A stretch of DNA of 64,000 nucleotides from JBBARC01 sp040400005. GTDB taxonomy: Bacteria; Pseudomonadota; Alphaproteobacteria; Acetobacterales; Acetobacteraceae. Made by a program: the position numbers and the translations under genes. The stretch is from NCBI GenBank assembly GCA_040400005.1, contig JBBARC010000010.1:6554-70553 (forward strand), given 5' to 3'. Below, piece after piece: positions 51,680 through 60,684 of this stretch. How positions within the stretch are numbered: the stretch's first letter is position 1; each line of letters opens with the position of its first letter. Below the pieces are notes generated by a model. It ran no database searches. It was not told the origin of the DNA and worked only from the letters and a program-made list of their open reading frames with translations.

Positions 51680-51732
51680 CATTATAAAAGTCTTTTTGCT
51701 TCCTTTTCGGAAGTCAAAAGAAGGTTTTTAAC
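51680..51732 (-). repeat. Dispersed palindromic element A, copy 6 (diverged core)
   Basis: AACATTATAAAAGTCTTTTTGC is fully typical, but the palindrome is altered (TTCCTTTTCGGAAGTCAAAAGAAGG in two parts). It is the one copy not oriented as a 3'-end element for the gene ending beside it (ppi). Confidence 0.72.
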
Positions 51733-51881
51733 CTTCACTTGCGTCCGGCGCCGGGTTATTTGGCCGAGTTTTGTGGTGATCCTGCATCATTGGCGTTAAC
51801 GGCTGTGGACAAGTTTGTCTTCTTTTTGCCACAGTGGAGGCTGGAAGGACCATTGAGATTGGTCCCATGGGGTGGAACACG

Positions 51882-53228
51882 ATGAAAAAATTTCTAATGG
51901 CGGCGACTGTTCTGGCTGGCTTTGCGGGGGCTGCGCTGGCGGCGGACCCATCAAGCCCATCTGACCTAGGCAAAAGCCTGACCCCGTTTGGCGCCATTCG
52001 CGCGGGCAACCGTGCCGGCACTATCCCGGCGTGGACCGGTGGCATAACCGCACCGCCGGCGGGCTGGCATGAAGGCATGGCGCGCACCGACATGTTTCCC
52101 AGCGAACGGCCGCTGTTTAGTATCAATGCGCAGAATTTGGGCAAGTATGAGGCGCATTTGGCCGCCGGCACCGCCGCCATGCTGCGCACGCTGGATGGGT
52201 TTCGCATAGATATTTACCCCACCCATCGCACTGCCGCGGCGCCGCAGTATATTTATGATGCGACCATTCAGAACGCGACCCGCGCACATCTGGTGAACGA
52301 CGGGCAGGATGTTGAAGGTGCGCAGTTTGGCTCACCTTTTCCAATCCCCCATAACGGCAATGAGGCGATCTGGAACCACATTTTACGTTGGCGCGGGCTG
52401 CAGGTGGTGCGCTATGTGAATACGGCGATTACCACGCCCACCGGCGATTATTCGATGCAGCGCTGGTACGAGAAGATTTTCTTCCCGTATGCGACGCAAG
52501 GTTTAGAAAACGACAAAAAATGGGATAGCATGTACTGGCAAGAAGTGCTGGCACCGCCGCGTATTGCCGGCCTGATCACCATGGCAGTGAGTTTTCAAAA
52601 CCCGCAGGAACAGCCGCGCACGGCGTGGCAGTACTATCCTGGCGAGCGCCGCGTGCGCCGCGCGCCAGAGGTGAGCTACGATACGCCGTATAACAACGCC
52701 GATGGTTTGGCAACGGTGGACGATTACGATTTGTTCAATGGCGCGCTAGACCGTTACACTTGGCGCCTGGTTGGTCGGCGCGAAATTTATGTGCCCTACA
52801 ACACCGGCAAATTTCAGGACCCATCGCTTAAATACAGTGATATATTGAAGAAAGAATATGTGAACCCAGACATCGTGCGCTGGGAACTGCATCGCTGCTG
52901 GGTGGTGGAAGCGACTTTAAAACCCGACCAAAGCCATATTTACGCCAAGCGCATGATGTATCTGGATGAGGATAGCTGGCAGGCGCTGATTTCGGATAGG
53001 TATGATCGGCGCGGCGCGCTGTGGCGCACCGGCATGTCGATGTCACAGGAAACCGCCGATGTGCCAGTGATGGTGGCGGATGGCTACCAGTTGGTTGATC
53101 TGTATCAGCATCGCTACATTGTGCAGGGCATGCACAATGAAGAACGGGTGCAGCCGATACAAAGCGGCAACACCCTCTCTGCGCGCGATTTTACCGCTGA
53201 AGCCATGCGGCGGTTTGGCCGCCGGTAA
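51882..53228 (+). CDS. DUF1329 exported protein
   Basis: Exported protein of the DUF1329 family, 448 residues. ATG 51882 gives a signal peptide (KKFLMAATVLAGFAGAALA). Family landmarks: SLTPFGAIRAGNRAGTIPAWTGG, GNEAIWNHILRWRG, WQYYPGERRVRRAPEVSYDTP (typical), NGALDRYTWRLVGRREIYVPYN and the C-terminal YLDEDSWQALISDRYDRRGA. The fold resembles lipoprotein carriers (LolA-like). The family is often next to genes for hydrophobic compound uptake or degradation, so a link to the nearby monooxygenase cluster is possible, but gyrA-coaD-ppi lies between. A strong terminator follows. Function is not known. Confidence 0.93.
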   Translation: MKKFLMAATVLAGFAGAALAADPSSPSDLGKSLTPFGAIRAGNRAGTIPAWTGGITAPPAGWHEGMARTDMFPSERPLFSINAQNLGKYEAHLAAGTAAMLRTLDGFRIDIYPTHRTAAAPQYIYDATIQNATRAHLVNDGQDVEGAQFGSPFPIPHNGNEAIWNHILRWRGLQVVRYVNTAITTPTGDYSMQRWYEKIFFPYATQGLENDKKWDSMYWQEVLAPPRIAGLITMAVSFQNPQEQPRTAWQYYPGERRVRRAPEVSYDTPYNNADGLATVDDYDLFNGALDRYTWRLVGRREIYVPYNTGKFQDPSLKYSDILKKEYVNPDIVRWELHRCWVVEATLKPDQSHIYAKRMMYLDEDSWQALISDRYDRRGALWRTGMSMSQETADVPVMVADGYQLVDLYQHRYIVQGMHNEERVQPIQSGNTLSARDFTAEAMRRFGRR

Positions 53229-53250
53229 GGTTGACCGAAAGCTACATCGT

Positions 53251-53286
53251 TAAAGGGCCGCCCGTGCATTGGGCGGCCTTTTTTTT
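53251..53286 (+). terminator. Rho-independent terminator of the DUF1329 gene
   Basis: GGCCGCCC (53256-53263), loop GTGCATT, GGGCGGCC (53271-53278), then eight T (53279-53286). The perfect 8-bp GC stem with an immediate T-run is the clearest classical terminator in the window. Confidence 0.95.
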
Positions 53287-53366
53287 ACCGAAACATGTAC
53301 CTTTTTGCCGGGATGCGGCGAAGCATCAGCCAGTGCGCCGTTCTCGGGCGCGTTGGGGTGAAAATA

Positions 53367-54020
53367 ATGCATGATCCGATAAGTGATGTTTTCCGGTTTT
53401 TAGTCGGCAGCGCCGGCGATTACGCGCCGTTTGGTAACAGCCGCTATATACTGGTGGTGTTTTACGTGAGCGTGATTGTGGCCAGCTTTATGGTGGCAGC
53501 GCGGGCATGGCGCGCGGATCCCGCCCAACGCAGTTTGAAACATGTGTCGATTTGGCTCATGCGTTTATGCGCCGCCGGCATGTGGTATCAGGGCACGCTG
53601 TGGAAATTGCCGCTGCCGGTATCTAGCGGGTTCACCTACTGGGATGGGGCGCTGGCAAAATTCAGCGCGTTTGCGCCGCATGCGTGGTTAGCGGCCCATG
53701 TGTTTGTGCCCTACATTGCGGTGATCCAGCCTTTGGTTTTTCTGACTGAGATGTTTTTTACCGTTACCCTTTCGCTGGGTTTATGCGTGCGGTTTTCTGG
53801 GCTTGTGGCTGTGCTGTTCACCGCCAATCTGTGGATCGGGCTGTATAATGATCCCACCGAATGGCCGTGGACGTATGGCGCCATAATCTTTGCCCACGGC
53901 ATGTTTGTGGCATCCGACGCTGGACGTAGCTTGGGGGTAGATTTTTTATGGCGGCGGCGGGCGCCGGTTTGGGCACAGAGCAACGGCTTACTGGCGCGCG
54001 TGTTTTGGCTTGCGACGTGA
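53367..54020 (+). CDS. DoxX-like integral membrane protein
   Basis: Small membrane protein, 217 residues, with about four to five hydrophobic segments (YILVVFYVSVIVASFMVA, IWLMRLCAAGMWYQGTLWK, FVPYIAVIQPLVFLTEMFF, LVAVLFTANLWIGLYN). The motif GLYNDPTEWPWTYGAIIFAH and the G-WYQGTLWK segment recall DoxX/DoxD-like and related quinone-linked membrane proteins; the assignment is by pattern and not firm. ATG 53367 follows GGGGTG by about 8 nt. The gene is bounded upstream by the DUF1329 terminator and is followed by 263 nt without a confident gene before the acyltransferase. Confidence 0.65.
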   Translation: MHDPISDVFRFLVGSAGDYAPFGNSRYILVVFYVSVIVASFMVAARAWRADPAQRSLKHVSIWLMRLCAAGMWYQGTLWKLPLPVSSGFTYWDGALAKFSAFAPHAWLAAHVFVPYIAVIQPLVFLTEMFFTVTLSLGLCVRFSGLVAVLFTANLWIGLYNDPTEWPWTYGAIIFAHGMFVASDAGRSLGVDFLWRRRAPVWAQSNGLLARVFWLAT

Positions 54021-54283
54021 GGAGTTTGTAAAAAGCGGCGAGGCCGTCTGCGCTTTAAAGTGGTATGCGCGCCGGGTTAGGCGGCGCCTCCTTGATTAGC
54101 ATGCCCGCTCGCCGTCATTGCTGTGGCGGACGCGCTCAAATCTAATAGCCAAATCTGGCTAGCAGATCATCTGTCCGCACACGGGCTTTCGTGCTACGGC
54201 GGGGCGATGAGTTGGGCATTTTGGCGATGGGAGGCAACGATGGCGTGCGACCACCGTACTGCCGCCGTGATGGCGGCAGCAGT

Positions 54284-55339
54284 ATGAAGCAGCAAAACAA
54301 CTTTGACACGTTGCGCATTATATCAGCGCTTGTTGTCGCGTTTTCGCATGCTGTACCGCTGTCGTATGGTTCGAATAGCCTGGAGCCGGTATGGCGGCTG
54401 AGCAAGGAACAGGCGACCGCCGGCACAACGGCGGTGGTGATCTTTTTTGTTATCAGCGGGTATTTGATTACCCAAAGTTTTGTGAAGTCGCAGGACGTCT
54501 ATCGATTCGCCATGGCCAGGATGCTGCGCATTGTGCCGGCTCTTTTGGTGGTGCTGGTGGTGCTTGCTTTTGTCGCCGGGCCACTTCTTTCGATATTGCC
54601 GGCAACAGCCTATTTTGCCGCAGCACAGACATACCGGTTTGTTCTGTTGAATGTGTCGTTTCTCGGCACCACCGGCGAGCTGCCGGGGGTGTTCGCGCAC
54701 AACCCTTTCCCTAACACGGTCAATGGCTCGTTATGGACCCTGCACTACGAGGTCGAGTGCTACCTGCTGGTGCTGGTGCTGGGGGCGCTGGGTTTGTTGA
54801 ACCGGGTCACCGCGGTGGCGCTGCTCATGCTGGGGCTGGCCGCCTCGGCGCTTTGGCTGGGCGGGGCGCGCGGCGAGATGATGGCGTATTTCCTTGCCGG
54901 ATCAGCGATATTCCAGTTGCGTCTGCCATTGCTTGGGTGGGTGGCGCTGCTGTGCACGGTGCTGTGGGCGGCAGCCCTGATGACCTCGGGCTTGCGGATC
55001 GCATCGGCCACTGCTGGTGCCTACGTTATTATCTATCTGGCGATGTCGCCGTCGGTGCGGCTGCCGCGGCTGACGCGGTGGGGTGATTTGTCGTATGGGA
55101 TTTATATTTGGGCCTACCCGGTGCAGCAACTGGTGGCATCTGCCTTGGCCGGGCGCCAGCATTGGTGGTTAAATCTGGCGTTTTCGTTGCCGGTTATTCT
55201 GGCATTGTCGTGGCTATCTTGGCATTTTGTCGAAGCGCCAGCGCTGCGCCTAAAACCTGCGCGGCGGACGGGGCCAGGGCAATCGGATGAAAGTAACTAT
55301 CTTCTTTTTCTGAAGAAAAAGAAGCAAAAAGACTTTTGA
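54284..55339 (+). CDS. Acyltransferase 3 (OafA/YrhL-like)
   Basis: Membrane O-acyltransferase adding acyl groups to surface sugars, 351 residues. The N-terminus FDTLRIISALVVAFSHAVP contains the conserved histidine and RxxxA type pattern; GTTAVVIFFVISGYLITQSF and RMLRIVPALLVVLVVLAF follow. About ten membrane segments are visible and the C-terminus is LSWLSWHFVEAPALRLKP. The last ~12 residues (NYLLFLKKKKQKDF) are encoded by the palindromic repeat element, not by acyltransferase sequence. It heads the polysaccharide block (55.4-60.2 kb), though those genes run on both strands. I use ATG 54284. Confidence 0.9.
   Translation: MKQQNNFDTLRIISALVVAFSHAVPLSYGSNSLEPVWRLSKEQATAGTTAVVIFFVISGYLITQSFVKSQDVYRFAMARMLRIVPALLVVLVVLAFVAGPLLSILPATAYFAAAQTYRFVLLNVSFLGTTGELPGVFAHNPFPNTVNGSLWTLHYEVECYLLVLVLGALGLLNRVTAVALLMLGLAASALWLGGARGEMMAYFLAGSAIFQLRLPLLGWVALLCTVLWAAALMTSGLRIASATAGAYVIIYLAMSPSVRLPRLTRWGDLSYGIYIWAYPVQQLVASALAGRQHWWLNLAFSLPVILALSWLSWHFVEAPALRLKPARRTGPGQSDESNYLLFLKKKKQKDF
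55301..55337 (+). repeat. Dispersed palindromic element A, copy 7, inside a reading frame
   Basis: CTTCTTTTTCTGAAG-type palindrome followed by GCAAAAAGACTTTT, lying within the last codons of the acyltransferase gene and between two convergent genes. It provides the C-terminal LFLKKKKQKDF of that protein and its stop. Confidence 0.85.
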
Positions 55340-55438
55340 AATTGGGGACTGGTCATTTTGGCTGCACCTTACCCAAAACCAAATGTCCAAGCCGCCGACG
55401 CCCGGACCCATGGAATGTGATACCAGCCCGCGGCGGAA

Positions 55439-56272
55439 TTAGCTTTTCGCCGCCGTGCCGGTATGCTGGCTAATCCAGCGGGTGAGCACCGGTGGCAAGA
55501 TATCCTTGGCAAATTTTTTCAGCCACGAGCCCTGATCGGCCAGATCTTCACCAGGCCGTTCCTGAAACAAGGTGGTATGCGCACCGGTAACCTCTTCGGC
55601 CGGCCGGCCATTGCTGAAATAATACAGCGCCAGGGATTTGCGGGTGACACCTTCTGGGCAGGTCAACGCATCGGGGTGGCCGTGGAAGGTGAAATCGGTG
55701 GTTGCGAAAATAACCATGCGATTGAATAGCGGCGCTATTTTTGCCGCACAGCCGGTCATGTCGCGGTCCCACAGTTCCAAACAGCCACCGTAATCGTCGT
55801 GCCATTGATCATTGAGGTACAACAGCACATTTAGCCGGCGGTCGAGCCGGTTGCCCGGGTGGCGGTTGAAATCGGCGTGAATAGCCAATTTGCCACCGCG
55901 TTCGATCTGATGCATGCCGCCGCCTTCGTAATAACTATCGGCGATGAGATTTTCTATGCCGGTGACTTCCGACAAAAAATCAAGAAACGGTGCAGAATTC
56001 AGATGGTATAACAGCAATTTTGTCAGTGGTTGAAAAAATTCATCGCGATTGGCGGCTAATTTTACCTCACGCGCGTTGCGGTATTTTTTCCAGCTGATGT
56101 CGCCGGGCCGCGGAAATTCGGCGACGATACCGGCCAGCAAACCGGCATCGAAAAGCCCATCCAGCACAACATGGGGAAACGGTTGTGCCGCGCGGAATTG
56201 GGCAGCCGCACCCGGCGCCAGGGCGCGCAGGCGGTCGGTCGGCAGGACTACGTCAGGATGTGCGGGCGGCAT
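55439..56272 (-). CDS. 2OG-Fe(II) oxygenase superfamily protein
   Basis: Non-haem iron dioxygenase, 277 residues. The iron-binding HxD is in GKLAIHADFNRHPGNRLDRR; the distal His is in TTDFTFHGHPDALTCPEG and the Arg for 2-oxoglutarate in VTRKSLALYYFSNG. The double-stranded beta-helix with LNVLLYLNDQWHDDYGGCLELW is of the prolyl-hydroxylase type. Family members hydroxylate small molecules, amino acids or sugars; some act in capsule and polysaccharide loci. It converges with the acyltransferase and runs the same way as the GT2 gene. I use ATG 56272; an upstream alternative at 56332 exists. Confidence 0.88.
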   Translation of the reverse strand: MPPAHPDVVLPTDRLRALAPGAAAQFRAAQPFPHVVLDGLFDAGLLAGIVAEFPRPGDISWKKYRNAREVKLAANRDEFFQPLTKLLLYHLNSAPFLDFLSEVTGIENLIADSYYEGGGMHQIERGGKLAIHADFNRHPGNRLDRRLNVLLYLNDQWHDDYGGCLELWDRDMTGCAAKIAPLFNRMVIFATTDFTFHGHPDALTCPEGVTRKSLALYYFSNGRPAEEVTGAHTTLFQERPGEDLADQGSWLKKFAKDILPPVLTRWISQHTGTAAKS

Positions 56273-56419
56273 CGATATGGTAAACCCCAAAACTTGCGCA
56301 CGCAGCGCAGATATTTTCACCAACCCAGGCAAAGTTCACAAAATCCAGCGGCCGCGTTGCGGAGACGACCGGAGCATTTTTGGGCAAACGGCGCAAGCGG
56401 CACTGGCCCGCCGCCAGGC

Positions 56420-57400
56420 CTATCGCACAGCCGCCGTATAGCGCCGGTGCAGCACCCTGACCGTTGCGGGGCAATCACCAAGACGGCGCAAGCTATAATC
56501 GCGCACCCCCAGCGCGATCGCGCGCACCAGCAGCAGCCGGTGACGCAACGTTCGGTACCCGGGCGGTTGGTCCAGCAGCAGCGCCTGTTTGACTTCCCAC
56601 AGCGCCCCGCGCCAGGCAAAGCGGCGGCCATGGCGATCGAGATGGCGGTGGGCGAAAACCAGACGGTTGCGCGTAATGAAATACCGGTAGAGCGGGCTTG
56701 TGGTGCCGCCGAAGGCCACGGCGCCCTGGTGTAGTATCGCCGATGCGGGCACGAAATAGCTGGTAAAACCCGCGGCGGTGGCCCGGTAGCACCAGTCGGT
56801 TTCATCGTAGTTAAGAAAATAATCCTCGGCGAGCAGACCGATCTTGGCCAGGGCAGCGCCGGTTAACAGCATGGAGCAGCCTTTGACCGCCGGCATCGCC
56901 GCCGGCGGCGCCGTTGTATCGACATCGCGCAGCCACCCGTGGTGCTGGCGCGGGTGGTGGGTGATCGGATCGATATCGGTGCCGGCGAATTCAACCCAGG
57001 CAGGGTTAAGGGCTGCGACAACCAACGACCCCAGGGCGGCGGCTTCCGGCAGCGTTACCGCCGCATCGGCAAGCAGGCTTAGCGTATCGGGCAGCACGGT
57101 TGCATCGTTATTGAGCAAATAGACATGTGCACAGCCATCGGCGAGGGCGCGGCGGATGCCAACATTATTGCCGCCGCTCCAGCCCAGATTGCCCCCCGAT
57201 TGCAGCACGCACACATCTGGATGGGCTGCCCGCAGGATGGCTTCTGAACCATCGGTTGACGCATTATCGACGACGTAAAGCTGATAATTGGCGTAGGTGA
57301 GATTTTTTGTGCTGGCGATGCAGGCCAGTGTATCCGCGCACCCATTCCAGTTGAGCACGACAATGCCGATTCTGGCGGGCAGGGCAGGCGTTGCGTGCAT
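56420..57400 (-). CDS. Glycosyltransferase family 2
   Basis: GT-A-fold glycosyltransferase, 326 residues, of the rhamnosyl/mannosyl-type family. IGIVVLNWNGCADTLACI opens the fold, VVDNASTDGSEA is the nucleotide-binding loop, GNLGWSGGNNVGIRRAL the typical second motif, and YLLNNDATVLPDTL the DxD-like metal motif (NND). ETDWCYRATAAGF is the acceptor-region ED motif equivalent. It transfers a sugar during surface-polysaccharide assembly. The 255 nt upstream, shared with the divergent flippase, hold a triple 13-bp repeat. Confidence 0.93.
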   Translation of the reverse strand: MHATPALPARIGIVVLNWNGCADTLACIASTKNLTYANYQLYVVDNASTDGSEAILRAAHPDVCVLQSGGNLGWSGGNNVGIRRALADGCAHVYLLNNDATVLPDTLSLLADAAVTLPEAAALGSLVVAALNPAWVEFAGTDIDPITHHPRQHHGWLRDVDTTAPPAAMPAVKGCSMLLTGAALAKIGLLAEDYFLNYDETDWCYRATAAGFTSYFVPASAILHQGAVAFGGTTSPLYRYFITRNRLVFAHRHLDRHGRRFAWRGALWEVKQALLLDQPPGYRTLRHRLLLVRAIALGVRDYSLRRLGDCPATVRVLHRRYTAAVR

Positions 57401-57485
57401 GGTCGCCCTTGGTGCCGGTCGCCGGCGATGGGTGTGAAACGGGAAGGCCGCCTAAGCTTACACCGGGGCCGCCGATTGGCCCAGG

Positions 57486-57524
57486 TATTCAAACGATGTA
57501 TTCAAACGGGATATTCAAACGAGG
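57486..57524 (+). promoter_or_regulatory. Triple 13-bp direct repeat between GT2 and flippase genes
   Basis: TATTCAAACG occurs three times at 57486, 57499 and 57512, an exact 13-nt period, followed by divergent 3-nt tails. It lies midway in the intergenic region between divergent genes. It may be a cluster of regulator-binding sites or a slippage product. Confidence 0.7.
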
Positions 57525-57655
57525 GCTGGGCCCCGCTCACCTAGCCCGGCTGGGGACATTGCCCTATAGGCCACGCCGATGCTGAGCCCCATTGCCTTTT
57601 GCTGTTTGCCGTGGCGGCCGTTGGGTGGGCAATTTTGGCTGCCGGACGGCCTGCC

Positions 57656-59158
57656 ATGACGGTGCCTGCCAAGTCGCTGGTTGGCCGCACCCTGGTGGGG
57701 TTTGGCTGGATTTTCGCCTGGCGCATGGCCACCCGCCTGCTGGGCATGGGCAGCACCGTGGTGCTGGTGCGCCTGCTGGTGCCCGCCGATTTTGGCTTGC
57801 TGGCGCTGTCGTCGAGCTTTTTACAGGCGATCGATGCGATGTCGGCGCTGGGGGTGGAAGATGCCGTGGTGCGCGCCCACGCGCACGACCGCCCGGTGTT
57901 CGACACGGCTTTCACCATGATTGCCCTGCGTTCGGCCACCATGGCGCTGGTGATGGCGCTTGGCGCCTGGCCGCTGGCGCAATCTTTTGGTGAACCACGG
58001 CTGGCGCCGGTGATGCTGGTAACCGCGGCGCTAACACTGCTCGGCGGGTTTGAAAATGTGCGGGTGCTGGAATTTCGCCGCGATATCCGTTTTGAACGCG
58101 AATTTATGCTGCAACTGGTGCCGCGGCTGATGGGGGTTGCCACCGCCATTACGGTGGCGGTGATCTGGCGTAATTACTGGGCGTTAGTGGCGGGATCGGC
58201 GATGCAGCGGCTGCTGCGGCTGGGTATGTCGTACATTATGCGGCCCTATCGCCCGCAGTTCACCCTGGTTGCCTGGCGCGGCCTGGCCGGGTTTTCGATG
58301 TGGACGTGGATGATCAGCATGGCGCGGCTGGCGCGCGACCGGATACATGTTTTTATCATCGGCTGGCTGCTTGGTGCTGGGCCGCTTGGGCTGTTCGTGG
58401 TCGCCCAAGACCTCGGCCAGATGCCGGGCACAGAACTTATTCTGCCCATGGGGCGGGCGGTGTATTCCGCCTTTGCCCTGGCCCGGCGCGGCGATGGCGA
58501 TGGCGAGGCGATCTGGCTGCGCATGATCGGCCTGATATCCATTATGGTGTTCCCGGCGGGCGTCGGTTTGGCGCTGGTTGCCGAACCGCTGGTGCGCTTG
58601 ATGCTGGGGCCGCAATGGGCGGCGGCTGTGCCTTTGTTGCAATTTATCTCGATCGCCTGTGCGCTGACCCTGTTCGATGAGATTTCGCACATGCAGTTTG
58701 ATGCCTGCGGGCTGCTGCGCACCGATTTTGCCGCCCTCTGCGGCACCATGGTGGTGCGGGTAACGGCCGCGGTGGTGCTGGTGCCGCTGTTTGGTCTGTG
58801 GGGGGCTGCCGCCAGCCTGTTGCTGGCGGTGGCGATTGAGCAGTTGGTGTACCTGGCGGTAAAACGGCGGGTGCTGCCGTTTAAATTTACCCTGTTGCTG
58901 GCACAGATTTGGCGGCCGGCACTGGCCACTGCCGGCATGGCCTGGGCGGTGGCGGCATCCGGGCTTGCCCGGCTGCCAGCATCGGTGGATGCGGCGTCTC
59001 TGGTTTGGCATCTGTGCGCACCCGCGGTGTTAGGGGCGGTCGTTTATGCCAGCCTGGTGCTGCTGATGTGGGTCATCGCCGGAAAACCCCAGGCCGGGCC
59101 GGAAGCTGGCATGTTGGCGACGCTGACGGCAACCTTGCGCCGGTGGCGGCGCCGTTAG
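57656..59158 (+). CDS. Polysaccharide flippase (MOP/PST family)
   Basis: Membrane exporter of lipid-linked oligosaccharides (Wzx/MOP type), about 500 residues from ATG 57656, with 12 or more hydrophobic segments. The N-terminus LVGRTLVGFGWIFAWRMATR, then LVPADFGLLALSSSFLQAIDAM, recalls the PST/RfbX oligosaccharide flippases. IHVFIIGWLLGAGPLGLFVVA is the duplicated repeat. Its stop overlaps that of the convergent GT4 gene (59155-59158). It works with the surrounding glycosyltransferases to move a glycan across the membrane. The TTG start at 57599 is possible but gives an unlikely leader. Confidence 0.9.
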   Translation: MTVPAKSLVGRTLVGFGWIFAWRMATRLLGMGSTVVLVRLLVPADFGLLALSSSFLQAIDAMSALGVEDAVVRAHAHDRPVFDTAFTMIALRSATMALVMALGAWPLAQSFGEPRLAPVMLVTAALTLLGGFENVRVLEFRRDIRFEREFMLQLVPRLMGVATAITVAVIWRNYWALVAGSAMQRLLRLGMSYIMRPYRPQFTLVAWRGLAGFSMWTWMISMARLARDRIHVFIIGWLLGAGPLGLFVVAQDLGQMPGTELILPMGRAVYSAFALARRGDGDGEAIWLRMIGLISIMVFPAGVGLALVAEPLVRLMLGPQWAAAVPLLQFISIACALTLFDEISHMQFDACGLLRTDFAALCGTMVVRVTAAVVLVPLFGLWGAAASLLLAVAIEQLVYLAVKRRVLPFKFTLLLAQIWRPALATAGMAWAVAASGLARLPASVDAASLVWHLCAPAVLGAVVYASLVLLMWVIAGKPQAGPEAGMLATLTATLRRWRRR

Positions 59159-60192
59159 AGCCGGGCAGGGCGGGCGTAGCGCCGCAGCAAGCCGGCAAAG
59201 CGGTCGGCGAATACAGCTTGGGCGCAGTGTTGCTGCACAAACTTGCGCGCGTTCGCGCCTAAGCGGGCACAGGTGTCGGGTTCGGCCAGCAGCCGGTTTA
59301 TCGCCGCAAGCAAGGCGTCGCGGTCGCCGGGTGGCACGGAGAGGCAGGTTTCCCCGGGGATGATAAAATCGCGCATGGCGGCGGTTTCGGTTACCACCAA
59401 CGGCCGCCCCATGGCGCTGGCTTCCAGAATGGAACTCACGCCGCTGGCATTAAACGTTTCATGCAAGGGCACCACCACAATGCGGGCGGCGGCATAAAGA
59501 TCGCGTAAATCGGGGTAGCTCAGCCGTGCGCGCTGCACGGCCACCCGCGGCGGCAGGGGGGTATCGGGTGCAAGGCTGCGGGTTTTGAAAATGATATCGG
59601 CATCGATTTTTGAGGCGATATCCAGCAGGCAGGCGAAATCGCGGCCGGCATCGTCGCCGATCGACAGGATTGGCCCCGGTGCTGCGGCGGCCTGGGTGTT
59701 TGGCGCATAAAATACCGTATCGACCGCATGGCCGAGTAGCTCGACGCCCCGGTGGCGGCCCCAGCGGTTGGCAATGTAGGGCATTTGGTTGGCGCTGAGC
59801 ACAAAAATACCGGCAACCCGCGGCACCACAGCATCAAGCATGCGTTCGCGCAGCGGCCAAGCTTCGGTAATGCCGATGTCCCACAGCACAACCGGCACGC
59901 GCCAGCGAAACAGGCGGCGCAGCATCACCAGTGGCAAGGCGGGCCCTTCAAAAATGGCAATGGCGATGTCGGCCGCGCGCTCGCCGGTTAACACCCGCAG
60001 CGCGCGGCAGGGCGAGGCCGCCTGCAGCAGCGGATGGCTGGCGGTGAAGCCAGGGAAGGGTGAGTCGGGGTCGAGCAGCACGGTATCGATGCCGTGCTCG
60101 GCGAGCCGATCGGTGACCGCGAACGGGTTGGGTGCGGCGCCGGGCTGGTAGTGCGCCCGCTCGGGTTGCCAGGGGATTGGCGGCAGCAGCAA
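59155..60192 (-). CDS. Glycosyltransferase family 4
   Basis: GT-B glycosyltransferase, 345 residues. The N-terminal Rossmann half has PILSIGDDAGRDFACLLDIA at the interdomain start, and the C-terminal half carries the retaining GT4 pattern VVPLHETFNASGVSSILEASAMGRP (E-x7-E) and VVTETAAMRDFI. The N-terminal 20 residues (IPWQPERAHYQPGAAPNP) are not a signal peptide. It converges with the flippase gene. Beyond its start, 357 nt to tRNA-Thr hold no supported gene. Confidence 0.9.
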   Translation of the reverse strand: MLLPPIPWQPERAHYQPGAAPNPFAVTDRLAEHGIDTVLLDPDSPFPGFTASHPLLQAASPCRALRVLTGERAADIAIAIFEGPALPLVMLRRLFRWRVPVVLWDIGITEAWPLRERMLDAVVPRVAGIFVLSANQMPYIANRWGRHRGVELLGHAVDTVFYAPNTQAAAAPGPILSIGDDAGRDFACLLDIASKIDADIIFKTRSLAPDTPLPPRVAVQRARLSYPDLRDLYAAARIVVVPLHETFNASGVSSILEASAMGRPLVVTETAAMRDFIIPGETCLSVPPGDRDALLAAINRLLAEPDTCARLGANARKFVQQHCAQAVFADRFAGLLRRYARPARL

Positions 60193-60382
60193 TGCGCGTA
60201 GGCGGGGGGGGGCATGGGTGCAAACTCTCCCGGCGGGGGAAAATGCGCAAGGTTGGGGGGGCGTTGGGCCCGGTCACCGGCCGGTGGCGCGGGTTGGATT
60301 CTGGGCATTTATCCTTGTAATTCTGCTATGTGAAGGCAGAAATGCGAGGTTAATTTGAGTCGAGGCGCGTTAATGCCGTCGT

Positions 60383-60525
60383 GTAGGGCGGGTTTCACCC
60401 GCCGTTTTTCGCAGCCCCCCACCATCTGCCAAGGGCGCGTTAACAGGGCGCGTTAATGCAGCGGAACGGAGCACCCGGCGGATTGGTTTGGGGCAATGAA
60501 GAACGGCGGGTGAAACCCGCCCTAC
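60383..60525. repeat. Pair of perfect 24-bp inverted copies bounding a 95-nt spacer
   Basis: GTAGGGCGGGTTTCACCCGC(CGTT) at 60383-60406 and its exact inverted complement at 60502-60525. Each arm is itself an imperfect palindrome (GGCGGGTTTCACCCGCC). The spacer has repeated GGCGCGTTAA units. It lies 24 nt from tRNA-Thr. Confidence 0.9.
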
Positions 60526-60549
60526 GCTACCGGGGGGCCGCTGCAAAAC

Positions 60550-60624
<75 letters not shown>

Positions 60625-60684
60625 GCCGGGGCGCCAAGGCAGGGGGTGATTAGCCGTTCAGCCTGCGGTGCGCAACCCTGCGTT

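Noticed and set aside
54142..54200. Minus-strand frame ending VRTDDLLARFGY, similar to the start of a GGDEF domain.
   Set aside because: Only about a dozen residues match and the GGDEF motif itself is absent; it could be a tiny remnant but cannot be supported.
57486..57524. Short regular repeats that might be a CRISPR array.
   Set aside because: The units are 10 nt with a 13-nt period and have no unique 30-nt spacers; no cas genes are present.
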